In this document: positions 51,895 to 61,966 of the stretch, piece after piece
How positions within the stretch are numbered: position 1 is the stretch's first letter
How the letters are laid out: every line of letters begins with the position of its first letter
Source: Chitinophaga sp. Ak27
GTDB taxonomy: Bacteria > Bacteroidota > Bacteroidia > Chitinophagales > Chitinophagaceae
Length of the DNA stretch: 64,000 bases
Assembly: GCF_012726295.1 (NCBI RefSeq)
Contig: NZ_JABAOB010000005.1
Location: 124,001-188,000, forward strand
Reading direction: 5' to 3'
The notes under the pieces: model-generated
The model's input: the letters and a program-made list of their open reading frames with translations, nothing else
Databases searched by the model: none
What the model was told of the DNA's origin: nothing
Position numbers and translations under genes: made by a program

Positions 51895-54800
51895 ATGAAA
51901 TCATTCTTTACGCTACTAGCTAGCTTTATTGTAATCATTTTTGTCAACAACGCGCAGGCGCAGGTCACCACTTCTGTTATATCGGGTAAAGTAGCCGATG
52001 CAGGTGGACAGGCAATTCCTGGCGTTACCGTCGTTATCGTGAATAACGGCACTGGCGCAAAATCCGGTGTACAAACTAACACCGATGGCCGCTACATACT
52101 GCCTAACCTGAACCCAGGCGGTCCTTATACTATTACAGTTTCATTCATTGGTTATAAAAAAGAAGTAAAAGCGGATGTGAACCTTCCGCTGGGAACCACC
52201 AACTACAACTTTAAACTGCAGGAAGAATCTACTGCACTGAGCGAAGTAGTAGTAACCGGTACTGCCGGCGGATCTAAAGCAGGTGGTACCAAAATTGGCC
52301 AGGAGCAAATTAAAACCTTGCCTACCCTGAGCCGTAGCCTTCAGGATTTAACGAAAGTGACTCCGCAGAGCAACAACAACTCCTTCCTGGGTACCAACTA
52401 CCGTTACAACAACGTAACCCTGGATGGTGCGATCAACAACGACGCGATCGGCTTTAGCCCTTCCCTCGGTGGACAGAGCAACACCAGCGGCCAGCCAGGT
52501 AGCAGCACTCGTACTAACCCCGTATCTCTCGATGCGATCCAGGATGTACAGGTATTACTGGCTCCATTTGACGTGAAAGTAGGTAACTTCCTCGGAGGTA
52601 GCGTAAACGCTGTAACCCGCAGCGGTACCAACGAAGTACACGGCTCCATTTATGGTTATGGCCGTAACGCTTCCATGATCGGTAAAAACAACGCCGGTGA
52701 TGGTTCTAAATTACCAAGCGATTTCCACGAATATCAAACAGGTATCCGTTTAGGTTTCCCTATCATTAAGAATAAGCTGTTCTTCTTCACCAACGAAGAA
52801 ATCACCCGTCGTGTAGACCCGGTAATCCTTGCCGCAGGTTCTGCTGATGGTGGTGGCATCTTAACCGAAAAAGATGCTGCTGATATCACCGCTTTAATGA
52901 AAAGCTATGGCGTAGACGCAGGTACCGCAGGTAACACCAGCATCTATTCCAATTCCAATAAATTCTTCAACAGGTTAGACTGGCACATCAATGATAAACA
53001 CCAGCTGTCTATCCGTAACAATACTATCACTTCCGAAGCTACCAACCTGGAGCGTGACCAACAGAACTTCCGTTTCAAAGGCATCGACTTCAAACAGGTA
53101 AATAACCAGTCATCTACTGTAGCAGAACTGAAAAGTAACTTCAGCAGCACATTAGCCAACAGCTTGATCCTGGGCTACTCTAATGTACATGACTACAGAG
53201 ATCCACTGTCTGACCCGGCTGTACCACAGATCCAGATTAAAGGTAGAACCAGCGGTACTACTATATTCCTGGGTACTGACCGTGAAGCCAGTATCTTCAA
53301 CATGAAGCAAAAAACATTTGAAATTACTGATAACGTTACCTTATTTAAAGGAAACCATACTATCACTTTAGGTACACACAACGAGTTCTATAACATTACC
53401 TACGGTTTTGTGAACTCCTGGAATGGCCGTCTGGACTACAACAGCATTGAGGACTTCCTGGCCAACAATCCTAGCCGTGTTCGTGGTAACTACAACTACA
53501 CCAACAATTCCCGTGATTATATTATGTCTAATCCTCCCGCACAGTTCAAAGCAAACCTGCTGAGCTTATACGGACAGGATGAAATCCAGCTGACAGATCG
53601 TTTCAAAATCACTCCGGGTATCCGTTTAGACTACACTGGTATTCCTAACAAACAACCGCTGAGTGATAAAACAATCAAAGCACCAGAAGATCCTAACTAC
53701 GGAACTACCTACACTTACACTAAGCCTAAGGATATCAAAAATGACTTCCTGAATAACGTACAGATCTCTCCCCGTTTAGGATTTAACTACGACATTAAAG
53801 GTGACAACAGCCTGGTATTACGTGGTGGTACGGGCCTCTTCACCGGTCGTATTCCTTTTGCATGGATCGGTTATGCTTATTATAATAATGGTGTTACTTA
53901 CGGTGCTTACGACCAGAAAGCTTCCAGCAAACCATTCGTAAATACGCCGCTGCCTGCTGCTAAACCATCTCCAAATGGTATCGCTGATTTCGCTGCGCAG
54001 AACGGTGCTAATACCAGCGCTTCCGGTGCTACCCAGGTAGATATGATCGACAACAACTTCAAAATGCCACAGGTATGGAGAAGTAGCCTGGCCCTGGATT
54101 ATACCACTAAAGACATGTGGAAATTCAGCATCGAAGGTATCTATACTAAAGTGATTAAAGACCTGATGTTCCAACAAGTGAACCTGGTAGATAATCCTAC
54201 TTACTATGCTTACGATGTAAATAAACAACAGCCAATCTACTCTGGCTCTAAAATCAATCCTTTATACACTAACGCTTACCTGCTGTCTAACACCGACAAA
54301 GGCTACCGTTACAGCATCACTGCCCAGATCTCCAAATCATTCCCATTCGGTTTGAATGCAATGGCAGCGTATACTTACGGACAAGCTAAAGACATCACCA
54401 ACGGTATCCGTAACTCCATGGAGTCTAACTGGCAGCTGAACCAGGCTTTAAATCCAAACAACCCGGTACTGGCTTACTCTAACTTCGACGTTCGTCACCG
54501 TATCGTTGCTACCGTTAGCTACAAACAAGATTGGGGTACTAAAGGCAAATGGGTATCTAACTTCTCTGCCTTCTTCAATACCTCTTCCGGCTTACCTTAT
54601 AGCTATGGTATCATCAATACCAGCGTACAGCTCCAGAACACGCCGCAGCAGCTGTCACTCGCTTACATTCCAAAAGATGTAACTGAAGCAACCAAATTCT
54701 TCGCTGATATCGCTGGTGGCAAAACTGCCGCTGAACAGGCTACTGCCTTCATGAACTATGTAAGCAGCGATAAATACCTGAATGGCCGTAAAGGTGAATT

Positions 54801-55134
54801 CACTGAACGTAACGGTGGCCGTACTCCATGGAATACACAAGCCGACTTCCGCTTCAGCCAGGACTTCAACTTCAAAGCCGGCAAACAACTGCACACCCTG
54901 ACACTCACTTACGATATCGTGAATGTTACCAACCTGCTGAACAAGAACTGGGGTATCCAGTACTTCTCACCAAACACGTTCAACTCCTCTGCTAACATTG
55001 GTCTGAACCCAACTGGTAAGAAGTCTGCTGACAACTATCCTATCTATACTTTCTCTCAGCCAGGAGCTCCTTATTCAAAAGACTTCTTCGCATCACGTCA
55101 CCAGATGCAGCTGGGTCTGAGATACTCTTTCTAA
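51895..55134 (+). CDS. Oar-like TonB-dependent receptor
   Basis: 1079 residues. A signal peptide ends at NNAQAQ. The carboxypeptidase-regulatory-like domain (25-110) has ISGKVADAGGQAIPGVTV and NTDGRYILPNL. The plug (about 120-240) follows LSEVVVTG and has NVTLDGAINNDAIGFSPS and VTRSGTNEVHGSIYG. The barrel ends MQLGLRYSF. This matches the Oar group of outer membrane proteins, not the SusC group; there is no susD partner. Arg codons are dominated by CGT, unlike the susC gene, suggesting high expression. The ligand is unknown. Confidence 0.94.
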   Translation: MKSFFTLLASFIVIIFVNNAQAQVTTSVISGKVADAGGQAIPGVTVVIVNNGTGAKSGVQTNTDGRYILPNLNPGGPYTITVSFIGYKKEVKADVNLPLGTTNYNFKLQEESTALSEVVVTGTAGGSKAGGTKIGQEQIKTLPTLSRSLQDLTKVTPQSNNNSFLGTNYRYNNVTLDGAINNDAIGFSPSLGGQSNTSGQPGSSTRTNPVSLDAIQDVQVLLAPFDVKVGNFLGGSVNAVTRSGTNEVHGSIYGYGRNASMIGKNNAGDGSKLPSDFHEYQTGIRLGFPIIKNKLFFFTNEEITRRVDPVILAAGSADGGGILTEKDAADITALMKSYGVDAGTAGNTSIYSNSNKFFNRLDWHINDKHQLSIRNNTITSEATNLERDQQNFRFKGIDFKQVNNQSSTVAELKSNFSSTLANSLILGYSNVHDYRDPLSDPAVPQIQIKGRTSGTTIFLGTDREASIFNMKQKTFEITDNVTLFKGNHTITLGTHNEFYNITYGFVNSWNGRLDYNSIEDFLANNPSRVRGNYNYTNNSRDYIMSNPPAQFKANLLSLYGQDEIQLTDRFKITPGIRLDYTGIPNKQPLSDKTIKAPEDPNYGTTYTYTKPKDIKNDFLNNVQISPRLGFNYDIKGDNSLVLRGGTGLFTGRIPFAWIGYAYYNNGVTYGAYDQKASSKPFVNTPLPAAKPSPNGIADFAAQNGANTSASGATQVDMIDNNFKMPQVWRSSLALDYTTKDMWKFSIEGIYTKVIKDLMFQQVNLVDNPTYYAYDVNKQQPIYSGSKINPLYTNAYLLSNTDKGYRYSITAQISKSFPFGLNAMAAYTYGQAKDITNGIRNSMESNWQLNQALNPNNPVLAYSNFDVRHRIVATVSYKQDWGTKGKWVSNFSAFFNTSSGLPYSYGIINTSVQLQNTPQQLSLAYIPKDVTEATKFFADIAGGKTAAEQATAFMNYVSSDKYLNGRKGEFTERNGGRTPWNTQADFRFSQDFNFKAGKQLHTLTLTYDIVNVTNLLNKNWGIQYFSPNTFNSSANIGLNPTGKKSADNYPIYTFSQPGAPYSKDFFASRHQMQLGLRYSF

Positions 55135-55144
55135 GAGAAACCTA

Positions 55145-55206
55145 CACAACATAAAAGAGAAAGCCCCCTGCAGACATCTGCGGGGGGCTTTCTCTTTTAT
55201 GTTGTG
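55145..55206. terminator. Bidirectional terminator, 29-bp stem
   Basis: Arms 55145-55173 and 55178-55206 pair at 28 of 29 positions (the last a G-T) around ACAT, with a CCCCC/GGGGG core. It separates convergent receptor and SIMPL genes. Confidence 0.92.
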
Positions 55207-55213
55207 CGACTGT

Positions 55214-55915
55214 TTATTTAATACCGAATACTGCTCTTACTTCTGCGCGGATCTTAATAGTTTTTACTTCCACATCTGAAGCGGCTTCTTCACCGGCCAT
55301 ATTGGATTTAGCCATGTACATTACCGGCCGAACATCGGAATAGTTATCCGTATTCATTTCCTGGATTTCGATGACACCATCTACTTTATTACCGATAGCT
55401 GCCAGCATATATTCTGCCTTATCTTTTGCGGCCTGCAAGGCTTTAATTTTCACTTCCTTGCGGTAAGCTTCCATTTTGCTGGAAGAGAAAGATGCAATCC
55501 TGGTGTTTTCAATACCTTCTGCGTCTACTGCTCCCAGGATATCATTGATTTTGTCGAGCTTAGTTAATTTAAGGCGATATTGCTTACGCGCCATAAACTC
55601 TGCCGGATCTTTCTTTTTACGAAATACCTCGAAGTTGTTGCCATACACATTTTCTACGGTAAGGTCGCTTTTGGGAATGCCCGCATCTGAAACGGCTTTT
55701 TGTAATTGTTTCTCTAAAGTAGAGATGTCTACTTTATTCTTGCCTTTCATGTATTCACGCAATGAGATGTTGAAATAAATTTCGTCGGGTGTTATTTCCA
55801 TTTCAGAAGTTCCATTGACTTCTATTTTCTTTACTGGTTGTTTATCTGCCTGCTGAGCAAAAGCGCCGCCCAAAGCAAAAAATAATCCCGCTGCTAATAA
55901 CATTACCTTTTTCAT
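55214..55915 (-). CDS. SIMPL domain (DUF541) periplasmic protein
   Basis: 233 residues. A signal peptide ends at GAFAQ. The motif IEVNGTSEMEITPDEIYFNISL and the later MEAYRKEVKIKALQAAKDKAEYMLAAIG are the SIMPL/DUF541 signatures, and the end KTIKIRAEVRAVFGI is typical. The family forms periplasmic oligomers of unclear function, sometimes linked to oxidative stress. It is monocistronic. Confidence 0.92.
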   Translation of the reverse strand: MKKVMLLAAGLFFALGGAFAQQADKQPVKKIEVNGTSEMEITPDEIYFNISLREYMKGKNKVDISTLEKQLQKAVSDAGIPKSDLTVENVYGNNFEVFRKKKDPAEFMARKQYRLKLTKLDKINDILGAVDAEGIENTRIASFSSSKMEAYRKEVKIKALQAAKDKAEYMLAAIGNKVDGVIEIQEMNTDNYSDVRPVMYMAKSNMAGEEAASDVEVKTIKIRAEVRAVFGIK

Positions 55916-56101
55916 GTGTCGATGTTTTTCTATTGTTTAAAAAAATATTGTTTGTTGTTAAGTACGCCATCATGATGCTGCAGATGAAAGCGATTTCATA
56001 ATAGCACTTCTTAAAATTTTGTTAATGCACATTTACAAAAATAGCATCATACATTTCACTATATAAATGAAACGATTATGATATAATAATGTTACAGGAA
56101 A

Positions 56102-59100
56102 CTATTGACGGCTGTCCGTCATTGCTTTGAGGAAGTCGTGTAAATCATTCATATTACGTATACGGGAAGCCACCAGCATGAAGTTTTTGCCCACTTGCTT
56201 GAGTTTGGCGTTGTTTGTACGGGTTTGGATATACGTTAAAATATGGTTGAATGTAGGCGATTCAAAATAAGGAGAATCGGGGTTATTGATAAAATAGCAA
56301 CGCAGGTTTTCTTCTTTCAGCATCATCTTCTCGAAGCCCAGTTGTATGGCCATCCAACGGCAGCGAATAGTGGTGAGCAGATCTTTTACCGGATCCGGCA
56401 TAGGTCCAAAGCGGTCAACGAGTTCATTGGCAAAGGCTTGCAGTTTGCCTTCCTCCATCGTATTATCTAATTCCTGGTAGAGGTTTAAACGTTCCTGGAT
56501 ACTTTCTATATAAGTATCAGGGATGAGTATTTCCAGGTCGGTATCGATGGTACAGTCGCTGACAAAGTCTTTCTTTTGCTCCAGCTGATCTTTAAACAAG
56601 TCGCGGAATTCATTTTGTTTCAGTTCGCGGATGGCTTCATCCAGGATTTTCTGGTACATATCGAAGCCTATTTCTGCCATGAAGCCGCTTTGTTCTCCAC
56701 CCAGCAGGTTGCCGGCGCCACGTATATCCAGGTCGCGCATGGCAATCTGGAAGCCGCTTCCCAGCTCACTGTGTTGTTCAAGTGTTTGCAGGCGTTTACG
56801 ACTGTCGGAAGTCAGTGTACTCATAGGAGGTGCCAGCAGATAACAGAATGCTTTCTTATTACTACGTCCTACGCGGCCACGTAACTGGTGCAGGTCACTC
56901 AACCCAAAATGGTGCGCATTATTAATGATGATGGTGTTGGCGTTGGGAATATCTACCCCGCTTTCTACGATGTTGGTACATACCAACACATCGTATTTAC
57001 GGTCTATAAAGTCGAGGATAACTTCTTCCAGCTGATGTCCTTCGAGTTGTCCATGCGCCGTAGCGATCGACAGATCGGGGCAAAGCCCCTGAATGAGACC
57101 CGCCATTTCTTTCAGCCCTTTTACCCGGTTATGGATAAAATACACCTGACCACCTCTTTCTGTTTCGAAATAAATGGCATCGCGGATGAGGTCCTGGTTA
57201 AATACCTGCACTTCTGTTTCAATCGCCTGCCGGTTAGGTGGCGGTGTATTAATCACAGAAAGGTCGCGGGCGCCCATCAGCGAGAATTGCAGCGTTCTTG
57301 GTATAGGCGTTGCAGTTAGTGTGAGGGTATCTACGTTCTGCTTCAGTTGTTTCAGCTTCTCTTTGGCAGAAACGCCGAATTTTTGTTCTTCGTCCACCAC
57401 CAGTACGCCCAGGTCTTTGAACTTCACATCCTTGCTCAGCAAGGCATGCGTACCGATGATAATATCTATCTTACCTTCCTCTAAACGTTTGAGCGTTTCT
57501 TTTTTCTCTTTGGAAGATTTAAACCTGTTGAGGTAGTCAACTGTGCAGGGGAAATCTTTGAGACGGTCTGCAAATGTTTTGTAGTGCTGGAACGCCAGGA
57601 TGGTAGTGGGTACCAGTACGGCGGCCTGTTTACCATCTACAATAGATTTAAATGCAGCGCGGATAGCCACTTCTGTTTTACCGAAGCCCACATCACCACA
57701 TACCAGCCTGTCCATAGGCGCCGGCGATTCCATGTCGCGTTTTACATCGGCAGTGGCCTTACTTTGATCCGGGGTATCTTCATAAATGAAAGATGCTTCC
57801 AGTTCTGTTTGCAGATATGTATCCGGCGTATGTGCAAATCCTTGCTGGGCCTTGCGCACAGCATATAGCTGTATCAGGTCTTTGGCAATATCTTTTACCT
57901 GCGTTTTGGCCTTTTCTTTCAGTTTATCCCAGGCATCGCTGCCCAGTTTGTTCACTTTAGGTTCTACGCCTTCTTTACCGGTATATTTACTGATTTTGTG
58001 CAGGGAGTTGATATTTACGTACAACAGGTCGTTGTTTTTGTAAATAATGCGGATGGCTTCCTGCATTTTACCGCCCACCTCAATCTTTTGCAAGCCACTA
58101 TACATCCCCACGCCATGGTCGATATGCGTTACAAAGTCGCCCGATTGCAGTTCCCGCAAGGTTTTCATGGTAATTGCCTTATTCTTGTTGTAGGCTTGCT
58201 TTACTTTGTATTTGTGGAAACGTTGGAAAATCTGGTGATCCGTATAACAAACCAGTTTCAGCGAGTGGTCGATAAAGCCGCTGCTGATGGCTACGGGGAT
58301 GGGAAAGAATACGAAATCGGCTTTGAGGTCTTCGAAGATACTCCGCAGGCGTTCGAGCTGGCGGGGGTTATCAGCGAATATAAAGAGCGAATATTTATTG
58401 CTGTTATGTTTGCCCAGGTCTTTGATCAACAGGTCAAACTGGCGATTAAACACTGGTTGTTCCTGGGTATCAAAAGTAATAATTGTAGGCGTGTGTCCCT
58501 GTTCCGTCAACCAGTCTTTGCTACCAAAAACGATGGTAGGTTTTTGTAAGAGTTGTTGCAGCAGGGGAGCGGCTTTCACGAAGTCGTCTTCTTTCAGCAC
58601 CATTTCCTCATCTTCGTCAATCCTTACTTTCTGGCCGGTGAGCAGGAAATCGTCCAGGCGCTGTTCCATCTGTTCAATGACACCCTGTACATAGGCGGGA
58701 TCTTTGATCCATACAACGGTGTTGTCTGGTAAAAAGGAAGAAAGCGACATTTTTCCATGGTCGGTGGCGGAGCCATGGGTGTCCATGTTGGCGATCAGGG
58801 TCACCTGGGTAAGCTTGCGTTCACTCAGCTGGGATTCCGGATCAAACAGACGTATAGAGTCGATATCTTCTCCAAATAATTCAATACGATAAGGTTTCTC
58901 GTTGCCAAAAGAGTAGATATCGAGGATACCTCCTCTTACGGCATACTGTCCGGGTTCATACACAAAATCGGTGGCATGGAATCCCCAGGATACCAGCTGA
59001 TCCAGCAATGGATCTACTTTCAGCACATCGCCTACCTTCAGCTGCACCATGTTGGCATTGAAGGCTTTGTTGCCCGCTACTTTTTCCCAGAGGGCTTCCG

Positions 59101-59479
59101 GGTAGGTAACCAGTATCTTTTTACGGACGGTATCGCCGGAAAGCTTCATGAGTGCCTCCGTACGCAGCATACTGTGGCTGCTGTTAATTTCGTGAAACTG
59201 ACCTGCTTTCTTGAAAGAGTCCGGGAAATAGAAGATATCGAGTGCCTGGCTGAGTTGTTCCAGGTCGTTATGGAAATAGGCTGCCTCCTCTTTATCGTTT
59301 AAGATGAAGAGATGGTTCGCATCTGCATGCGCCCAGGTGCTTACTGCCACAAAGTTTATTGCACTTCCACTGATGGAAGAAAGCTGAAAGTATTGTGGGG
59401 TGGGTGATTGTATCCCCTTCACCAGCGTCTGCAGGCGAGCATCACGTTGAAATAGTTGTAATACGGCCTGTAAATTCAT
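56102..59479 (-). CDS. mfd: Transcription-repair coupling factor
   Basis: 1125 residues. Mfd removes stalled RNA polymerase at DNA lesions and recruits UvrA. The RNA polymerase interaction domain contains ELQSGDFVTHIDHGVGMYSGL. The translocase has Walker A DVGFGKTEVAI, DEEQ box VVDEEQKFGV, motif III TLTATPIPRTLQFSL and motif VI QLRGRVGRSNKKAF. The C-terminal D7 domain starts near LDEAIREL. No part is missing. TACCTTTG (-7) ends 8 bases before the ATG, so the mRNA may have almost no leader. Confidence 0.97.
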   Translation of the reverse strand: MNLQAVLQLFQRDARLQTLVKGIQSPTPQYFQLSSISGSAINFVAVSTWAHADANHLFILNDKEEAAYFHNDLEQLSQALDIFYFPDSFKKAGQFHEINSSHSMLRTEALMKLSGDTVRKKILVTYPEALWEKVAGNKAFNANMVQLKVGDVLKVDPLLDQLVSWGFHATDFVYEPGQYAVRGGILDIYSFGNEKPYRIELFGEDIDSIRLFDPESQLSERKLTQVTLIANMDTHGSATDHGKMSLSSFLPDNTVVWIKDPAYVQGVIEQMEQRLDDFLLTGQKVRIDEDEEMVLKEDDFVKAAPLLQQLLQKPTIVFGSKDWLTEQGHTPTIITFDTQEQPVFNRQFDLLIKDLGKHNSNKYSLFIFADNPRQLERLRSIFEDLKADFVFFPIPVAISSGFIDHSLKLVCYTDHQIFQRFHKYKVKQAYNKNKAITMKTLRELQSGDFVTHIDHGVGMYSGLQKIEVGGKMQEAIRIIYKNNDLLYVNINSLHKISKYTGKEGVEPKVNKLGSDAWDKLKEKAKTQVKDIAKDLIQLYAVRKAQQGFAHTPDTYLQTELEASFIYEDTPDQSKATADVKRDMESPAPMDRLVCGDVGFGKTEVAIRAAFKSIVDGKQAAVLVPTTILAFQHYKTFADRLKDFPCTVDYLNRFKSSKEKKETLKRLEEGKIDIIIGTHALLSKDVKFKDLGVLVVDEEQKFGVSAKEKLKQLKQNVDTLTLTATPIPRTLQFSLMGARDLSVINTPPPNRQAIETEVQVFNQDLIRDAIYFETERGGQVYFIHNRVKGLKEMAGLIQGLCPDLSIATAHGQLEGHQLEEVILDFIDRKYDVLVCTNIVESGVDIPNANTIIINNAHHFGLSDLHQLRGRVGRSNKKAFCYLLAPPMSTLTSDSRKRLQTLEQHSELGSGFQIAMRDLDIRGAGNLLGGEQSGFMAEIGFDMYQKILDEAIRELKQNEFRDLFKDQLEQKKDFVSDCTIDTDLEILIPDTYIESIQERLNLYQELDNTMEEGKLQAFANELVDRFGPMPDPVKDLLTTIRCRWMAIQLGFEKMMLKEENLRCYFINNPDSPYFESPTFNHILTYIQTRTNNAKLKQVGKNFMLVASRIRNMNDLHDFLKAMTDSRQ

Positions 59480-59487
59480 GAAGAATG

Positions 59488-59495
59488 CAAAGGTA
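59488..59495 (-). promoter_or_regulatory. -7 box close to the mfd start
   Basis: The minus strand reads TACCTTTG (TAnnTTTG) and only 8 bases separate it from the ATG. No -33 TTTG was found. Confidence 0.5.
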
Positions 59496-59623
59496 AAGAA
59501 GATTTACCGATTTTGATATTTGATGGGGGAGATATTTGAATCGCCGGCCCTAAATAGGCGCCGGACAGCTAAATAAAATGCAAAAATTTAACTATATTCA
59601 TAAGGACCAAAAACGCAATCCCC

Positions 59624-60343
59624 ATGTTGGACCTCTGGCACACTGGCATCGTTACAAAACTGGTAGACGAAACCCACAATACCCGTCGCTTTTGGATACA
59701 GGTGCCGGATATGGACCGGTTCGACTTCAAACCGGGGCAATTTGTGACATTGGACCTGCCCATACATGAAAAAAAGAACAAACGCTGGCGTAGCTATTCT
59801 ATCGCCTCCCATCCTGATGGTACCAATACAATTGAACTGGTGATCGTATTGCTGGAAGGAGGAGCGGGGAGTACCTACCTGTTTAACGAAATAAAAGTAG
59901 GCAGCGAATTGTTACTGAGAGGGCCGCAGGGAGTTTTCGTACTACCACAACCGTTAGATAAGGAATTATTCCTGATTTGTACCGGAACCGGCATTGCTCC
60001 ATTCCGGTCGATGGCCCGCTATATCCATGAACACGCGGTGCCACATCAGCCCATTCATCTCATTTTTGGCGTCCGGTATGCACATGACCTGCTATATGCA
60101 GAAGAAATGAAGCAGCTGGCGCAGGAACTTCCTGGCTTTAATTATATCCCTACTTTATCGCGCGAGGAAAACTGGGCCGGCCGGAAAGGCTATGTACACA
60201 CTATTTACGAGGAAATGCTCCAGGATAAACGCCCTGCCAACTTTTTCCTGTGCGGCTGGAAAGCCATGATAGACGAGGCCAAACAACGTATACAGGCCAT
60301 GGGCTATGACCGGCACGATATACACCAGGAGTTATATGGCTAA
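59624..60343 (+). CDS. FAD/NAD(P)H oxidoreductase, FNR family
   Basis: 239 residues. The FAD domain has the RxYS motif in RWRSYSIASHPDG and the pyrophosphate-binding GSTYLFNEIKVG; the NAD(P) domain has FLICTGTGIAPFRSM and the end-of-domain NFFLCGWKAMIDEA. There is no attached ferredoxin domain, unlike the larger paralogue at 16558. It probably reduces a separate ferredoxin or flavin. The start at 59624 is the first ATG before the FAD domain. It is monocistronic. Confidence 0.9.
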   Translation: MLDLWHTGIVTKLVDETHNTRRFWIQVPDMDRFDFKPGQFVTLDLPIHEKKNKRWRSYSIASHPDGTNTIELVIVLLEGGAGSTYLFNEIKVGSELLLRGPQGVFVLPQPLDKELFLICTGTGIAPFRSMARYIHEHAVPHQPIHLIFGVRYAHDLLYAEEMKQLAQELPGFNYIPTLSREENWAGRKGYVHTIYEEMLQDKRPANFFLCGWKAMIDEAKQRIQAMGYDRHDIHQELYG

Positions 60344-60401
60344 AAGCGGCTTCTCAATTCCCACCCAGGCGTAGCAAACAACGCGCATACCGGACATAAA
60401 A

Positions 60402-60448
60402 AGGGCTATGACAATGGTAGTATTACCTACCAAAACAGTCATAGCCCT
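60402..60448. terminator. Bidirectional terminator between FNR and glyS
   Basis: AGGGCTATGAC pairs with GTCATAGCCCT, and inside it GGTAG pairs with CTACC, giving a two-tier hairpin between convergent genes. Confidence 0.8.
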
Positions 60449-60457
60449 GATAAGTTA

Positions 60458-61885
60458 CTACTGGATCTTATCCAGTACTAATTGTTTTACGGCAGTGAGC
60501 GGGATACGTTCCTGCTCCATGCTATCGCGGTAACGGATGGTAACCATGCCGTCTTCTTTAGTCTGGTGATCGATCGTTACACAGAACGGCGTGCCAATGG
60601 CATCCTGGCGGCGATAACGTCTTCCAATGGCATCTTTTTCTTCATAGAAGCAATGGAAAGCTGACTTACATTCATTCATCAGCGCCCGGGCAACTTCCGG
60701 TAAACCATCTTTTTTGGTAAGGGGGAAGATAGCCAGTTTGATAGGAGCTAATTTAGCCGGGAGGCGTAATACCACGCGGCTATCCTGTTTATCTGCAGTG
60801 CTCAGGTCTTCTTCTGCATAAGCATTACAGATAGTGAGCAGGAACATACGATCCAGTCCGATAGAAGTTTCTATCACGTAGGGTACATAGTTCTGATTGA
60901 TTTCTGTATCGAAGTACTGAATTTTCTTCTTGCTGTATTCCTGGTGTTGCTTCAGGTCAAAATCGCCACGGGAGTGTATACCTTCCACTTCTTTGAAACC
61001 GAATGGGAATTCATATTCAATATCCACGGCTGCATCGGCGTAGTGCGCTAATTTCACGTGATCTTTGAAATGGTATTTAGCAGGATCGGTGCCCAGGCTC
61101 AGGTGCCATTGCATACGCTCTTCTTTCCATATCTCGTACCATTCTTTCTGTGTGCCAGGGCGTACAAAGAATTGCATTTCCATTTGCTCAAATTCGCGCA
61201 TACGGAAAATAAACTGACGGGCTACAATTTCATTTCTGAAGGCCTTACCAATTTGTGCAATACCGAAAGGTACTTTCATTCTACCTGTTTTCTGCACGTT
61301 GAGGAAGTTTACGAAAATACCCTGGGCAGTTTCCGGGCGTAGGTATATTTCGTTGGCTTCGTCGGTAACGCTACCCAGCTGGGTAGAGAACATCAGGTTA
61401 AACTGGCGGACGTCCGTCCAGTTAACAGTACCGCTGATGCCGCATTTTATTTTATTATTCTCAATTAATGCTTTGAGCCCCGCGAAGTCATTTTCTTTCA
61501 GCAGTTCATCCATTTGTGCCAGGATTGCGTTGCCGGCTTCTTCGGGTAAGGTTTCTGCAAATCCTTCTATGAGGTGATCTACCCGGTAGCGCTTATTGCT
61601 ATCCTTGTTATCGATCATAGGGTCGCTGAAATTATCCACGTGCCCGGATGCCTTCCAGGTGGTAGGATGCATGAAGATGGCCGCATCGATCCCCACAATA
61701 TCTTCATGCAGCTGGGTCATGCTTTTCCACCAGTAATCTTTAATGTTTTTCTTCAGTTCAGCCCCATATTGACCGTAGTCATATACAGCGCTAAGTCCAT
61801 CGTAAATTTCGCTGGACGGAAAAACGAAACCATATTCTTTACAATGCGAAATTATCGCCTGGAATTTATTCTGATCTGTAGACAT
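60458..61885 (-). CDS. glyS: Glycyl-tRNA synthetase, dimeric type
   Basis: 475 residues. It charges tRNA-Gly. The class II motifs are intact: motif 1 region DYWWKSMTQLHEDIVGID, motif 2 AFRNEIVARQFIFRMREFEQMEMQF and motif 3 VIETSIGLDRMFLLTI. The anticodon-binding domain begins near KLAPIKLAIFPL. This is the single-chain alpha-2 enzyme (GlyQS), not the two-subunit form. A TATCTTTG box ends 7 bases before the ATG, so the transcript may be nearly leaderless. Confidence 0.96.
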   Translation of the reverse strand: MSTDQNKFQAIISHCKEYGFVFPSSEIYDGLSAVYDYGQYGAELKKNIKDYWWKSMTQLHEDIVGIDAAIFMHPTTWKASGHVDNFSDPMIDNKDSNKRYRVDHLIEGFAETLPEEAGNAILAQMDELLKENDFAGLKALIENNKIKCGISGTVNWTDVRQFNLMFSTQLGSVTDEANEIYLRPETAQGIFVNFLNVQKTGRMKVPFGIAQIGKAFRNEIVARQFIFRMREFEQMEMQFFVRPGTQKEWYEIWKEERMQWHLSLGTDPAKYHFKDHVKLAHYADAAVDIEYEFPFGFKEVEGIHSRGDFDLKQHQEYSKKKIQYFDTEINQNYVPYVIETSIGLDRMFLLTICNAYAEEDLSTADKQDSRVVLRLPAKLAPIKLAIFPLTKKDGLPEVARALMNECKSAFHCFYEEKDAIGRRYRRQDAIGTPFCVTIDHQTKEDGMVTIRYRDSMEQERIPLTAVKQLVLDKIQ

Positions 61886-61892
61886 AGTGGCG

Positions 61893-61900
61893 CAAAGATA
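61893..61900 (-). promoter_or_regulatory. -7 box close to the glyS start
   Basis: The minus strand reads TATCTTTG (TAnnTTTG), only 7 bases before the glyS ATG. No -33 element is obvious. Confidence 0.5.
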
Positions 61901-61966
61901 AAGGCCAATTTTGAAAATACGTATGCGATTATTAAATAACTTATAAAGAAATGAACAGCAAATAAT

